From NCBI GenBank assembly GCA_905214315.1, contig CAJMLN010000036.1, positions 1 to 22,336 on the forward strand: DNA of 22,336 nt. Direction: 5' to 3'. This document shows, in pieces, positions 21,069-22,336 of this stretch. The stretch is from an uncultured bacterium (lineage in GTDB: Bacteria; Bacillota; Clostridia; Christensenellales; QALW01). Below the pieces are notes generated by a model. It searched no databases, was not told where the DNA came from, and saw only the letters and a list, made by a program, of their open reading frames with translations. Both the position numbers and the translations under genes were made by a program. Every line of letters starts with the position of its first letter. Within the stretch, counting starts at the first letter, position 1.

Positions 21069-22172
21069 ATGAAATATGTAATCGATCCAATAAAAAAAGA
21101 GCCGGCATATCTGCAGTTATATAAGCTGATACGGGAAGACATTACAGCGGGCCTGTATCCATATAACAAAAAGCTGCCTTCCAAAAGAACTGTTGCGGAA
21201 GAAGCAGGCATAAGTACTGTAACCGTAGAGCATGCTTACGCACTGCTTTGTGACGAAGGATATATAGAAGCAGTAGAGCGCAGCGGATACTTTGTAATTT
21301 TCCGCAAAAGCGATGGCTTTTTCGCTCCTGCACCCCAGAATATTCCATTAATTTCTGTATATCCGCAGAACGAGAGCACCGTAGAATTCCCTTTCTCGGT
21401 GCTTGCCCGAACAATGCGGAATGTTCTCAGCCTGTACGGTGAAGCTATTCTAACCCGCTCCCCCAATGCCGGATGTTATATATTTCGCAGTGCCATCAGC
21501 CGCTATCTCGCAAGGAGCCGAGGCATTATAGTAACTCCTGAACAAATTGTTATTGGTTCCGGTTCCGAATATTTATACGGTCTCATTGTCCAACTGCTGG
21601 GAAGAAGGATCCAGTATGCCATAGAATCCCCTTCCTACAAAAAGATTGAAGAAATATATAAAGCCTGTGGCGCCGCCTATCAAAAACTCCCGCTCGGCAA
21701 TGACGGTATCGAAAGCGGTGCCCTATGGAACAGCAACGCCGATGTTCTGCACATATCTCCCTACCGCAGTTTTCCCAGCGGTGTAACAGCTTCTGCCTCT
21801 AAGCGGCATGAATATCTGCAATGGGCAAGCAAAGGCAACAGATATATTATCGAAGATGATTTTGAATCAGAATTTTCTATTTCCAAAAAACCCAAAGAAA
21901 CACTATTCTCTCATTCCACTGACGGCAATGTAATCTATATGAATACCTTTTCCAAGACAATATCCGCCTCCCTTCGTGCAGGTTATATGCTTTTGCCCAA
22001 AACTTTAATCCAGCCATTTAAAAGCGGGCTCGGTTTTTATTCCTGTACCGTTCCAACATATATCCAACTCACGCTTGCAGAGCTTATTGAAAGCGGGGAT
22101 TTTGAGCGTCACATTAATCGGATTCGTCGGCAAAAACGCAAAGAATCCAAAGAGTGCAAACATACAATATAA
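21069..22172 (+). CDS. MocR/PdxR-type regulator, C-terminally truncated
   Basis: This 367-residue fusion has a GntR winged helix (residues 1-75: KEPAYLQLYKLIREDI, LPSKRTVAEEAGISTVTVEHAY split at ISTV) joined to a fold-type I aminotransferase domain (from about 105). PLP-binding signatures are present: GSGSEYLY, ESPSYKK, IIEDDFESEF and MNTFSKTISASLRAGY with Schiff-base Lys296. MocR proteins are normally about 450-500 residues. This one ends after the conserved HINRIRRQKRKES block with the unrelated tail KECKHTI, so the small C-terminal domain of the aminotransferase fold (about 90-100 residues) is missing. No other frame continues it. It may be non-functional, or a PLP-responsive regulator with a trimmed effector domain. 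It is divergent from the ECF S component, its probable target. Confidence 0.87.
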   Translation: MKYVIDPIKKEPAYLQLYKLIREDITAGLYPYNKKLPSKRTVAEEAGISTVTVEHAYALLCDEGYIEAVERSGYFVIFRKSDGFFAPAPQNIPLISVYPQNESTVEFPFSVLARTMRNVLSLYGEAILTRSPNAGCYIFRSAISRYLARSRGIIVTPEQIVIGSGSEYLYGLIVQLLGRRIQYAIESPSYKKIEEIYKACGAAYQKLPLGNDGIESGALWNSNADVLHISPYRSFPSGVTASASKRHEYLQWASKGNRYIIEDDFESEFSISKKPKETLFSHSTDGNVIYMNTFSKTISASLRAGYMLLPKTLIQPFKSGLGFYSCTVPTYIQLTLAELIESGDFERHINRIRRQKRKESKECKHTI

Positions 22173-22267
22173 ATTTTATAAAAAACGTTTTACCTCAATT
22201 TCAATAGTATCCCCGCAGTAACCATGCCACAAAAAAGTGCGTACTTTTCAAACAGAATATTTCCCTG

Positions 22268-22273
22268 TATAAT
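22268..22273 (+). promoter_or_regulatory. candidate -10 element near window end
   Basis: TATAAT preceded by CTG in the 164-bp stretch after the truncated regulator. The -35 is poor. It may serve a gene beyond the window. Nothing else is visible in 22173-22336. Confidence 0.3.
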
Positions 22274-22336
22274 AAAATCATAAGCTGCGCGAAACGGCCG
22301 TTCCAAAGCTTTAAAAAACTTGAAAGGAAACCTTCC

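Overview
The window looks like an accessory stretch of a low-to-moderate GC Firmicute (Bacillota), probably an anaerobic clostridial or Negativicutes-like gut or oral bacterium. The evidence is strong GGAGG-type ribosome binding sites, canonical sigma-A promoters, a perfect CIRCE element, an ECF vitamin-transporter S component, a meso-diaminopimelate dehydrogenase, a PUA-less glutamate 5-kinase and a Firmicutes-type ABC-F protein. I cannot name the genus. No rRNA, tRNA, integrase, complete transposase or CRISPR array is visible.

Layout. (1) 1-107 is the 3' end of guaA (GMP synthase), noticeably more GC-rich than what follows. (2) 108-7500 is an AT-rich, loosely packed segment: a possible tnpV remnant, an MFS transporter with a divergent LysR regulator, a GNAT acetyltransferase, and an ABC-F protein preceded by a promoter, a tiny leader ORF and a terminator hairpin. 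Two diverged copies of a ~115-bp element (2898-3012, 6992-7109) bracket the GNAT/ABC-F part. (3) 7513-9820 is a two-gene operon: diaminopimelate dehydrogenase and a second GuaA-like protein whose glutaminase domain is half deleted and lacks its catalytic cysteine. (4) 9979-10310 is a decayed aminoglycoside 6-adenylyltransferase. (5) 10543-12764 holds a LysR regulator, a stand-alone proB and an HxlR regulator. (6) 12963-13647 is an hsp20 gene with a CIRCE element and a structured leader.

(7) 14015-17709 is the most unusual part. A sugar-kinase/HpcH-HpaI-aldolase fusion overlaps by 8 bp a cytoplasmic sialidase-like (Asp-box) protein. Both are transcribed away from an AraC-type regulator, and the intergenic region carries a direct-repeat operator touching the -35 of the kinase promoter. 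The likely logic is: release or modify a glycoside, phosphorylate the product, cleave it in an aldol reaction, and control all of this through AraC. (8) 17764-17888 is a decayed 3' fragment of a second hsp20. (9) 18014-19929 is an ibrA/ibrB-like pair (PAPS-reductase-family protein plus ParB-like protein). (10) 20448-22172 is an ECF S component divergent from a MocR/PdxR-type regulator that lacks its C-terminal end, suggesting vitamin B6-type uptake under MocR control.

The window reads as a patchwork of small self-regulated modules and gene remnants, consistent with repeated insertion and loss next to guaA, a known integration hotspot. All functional assignments come from reading the sequence by eye; no database search was possible.
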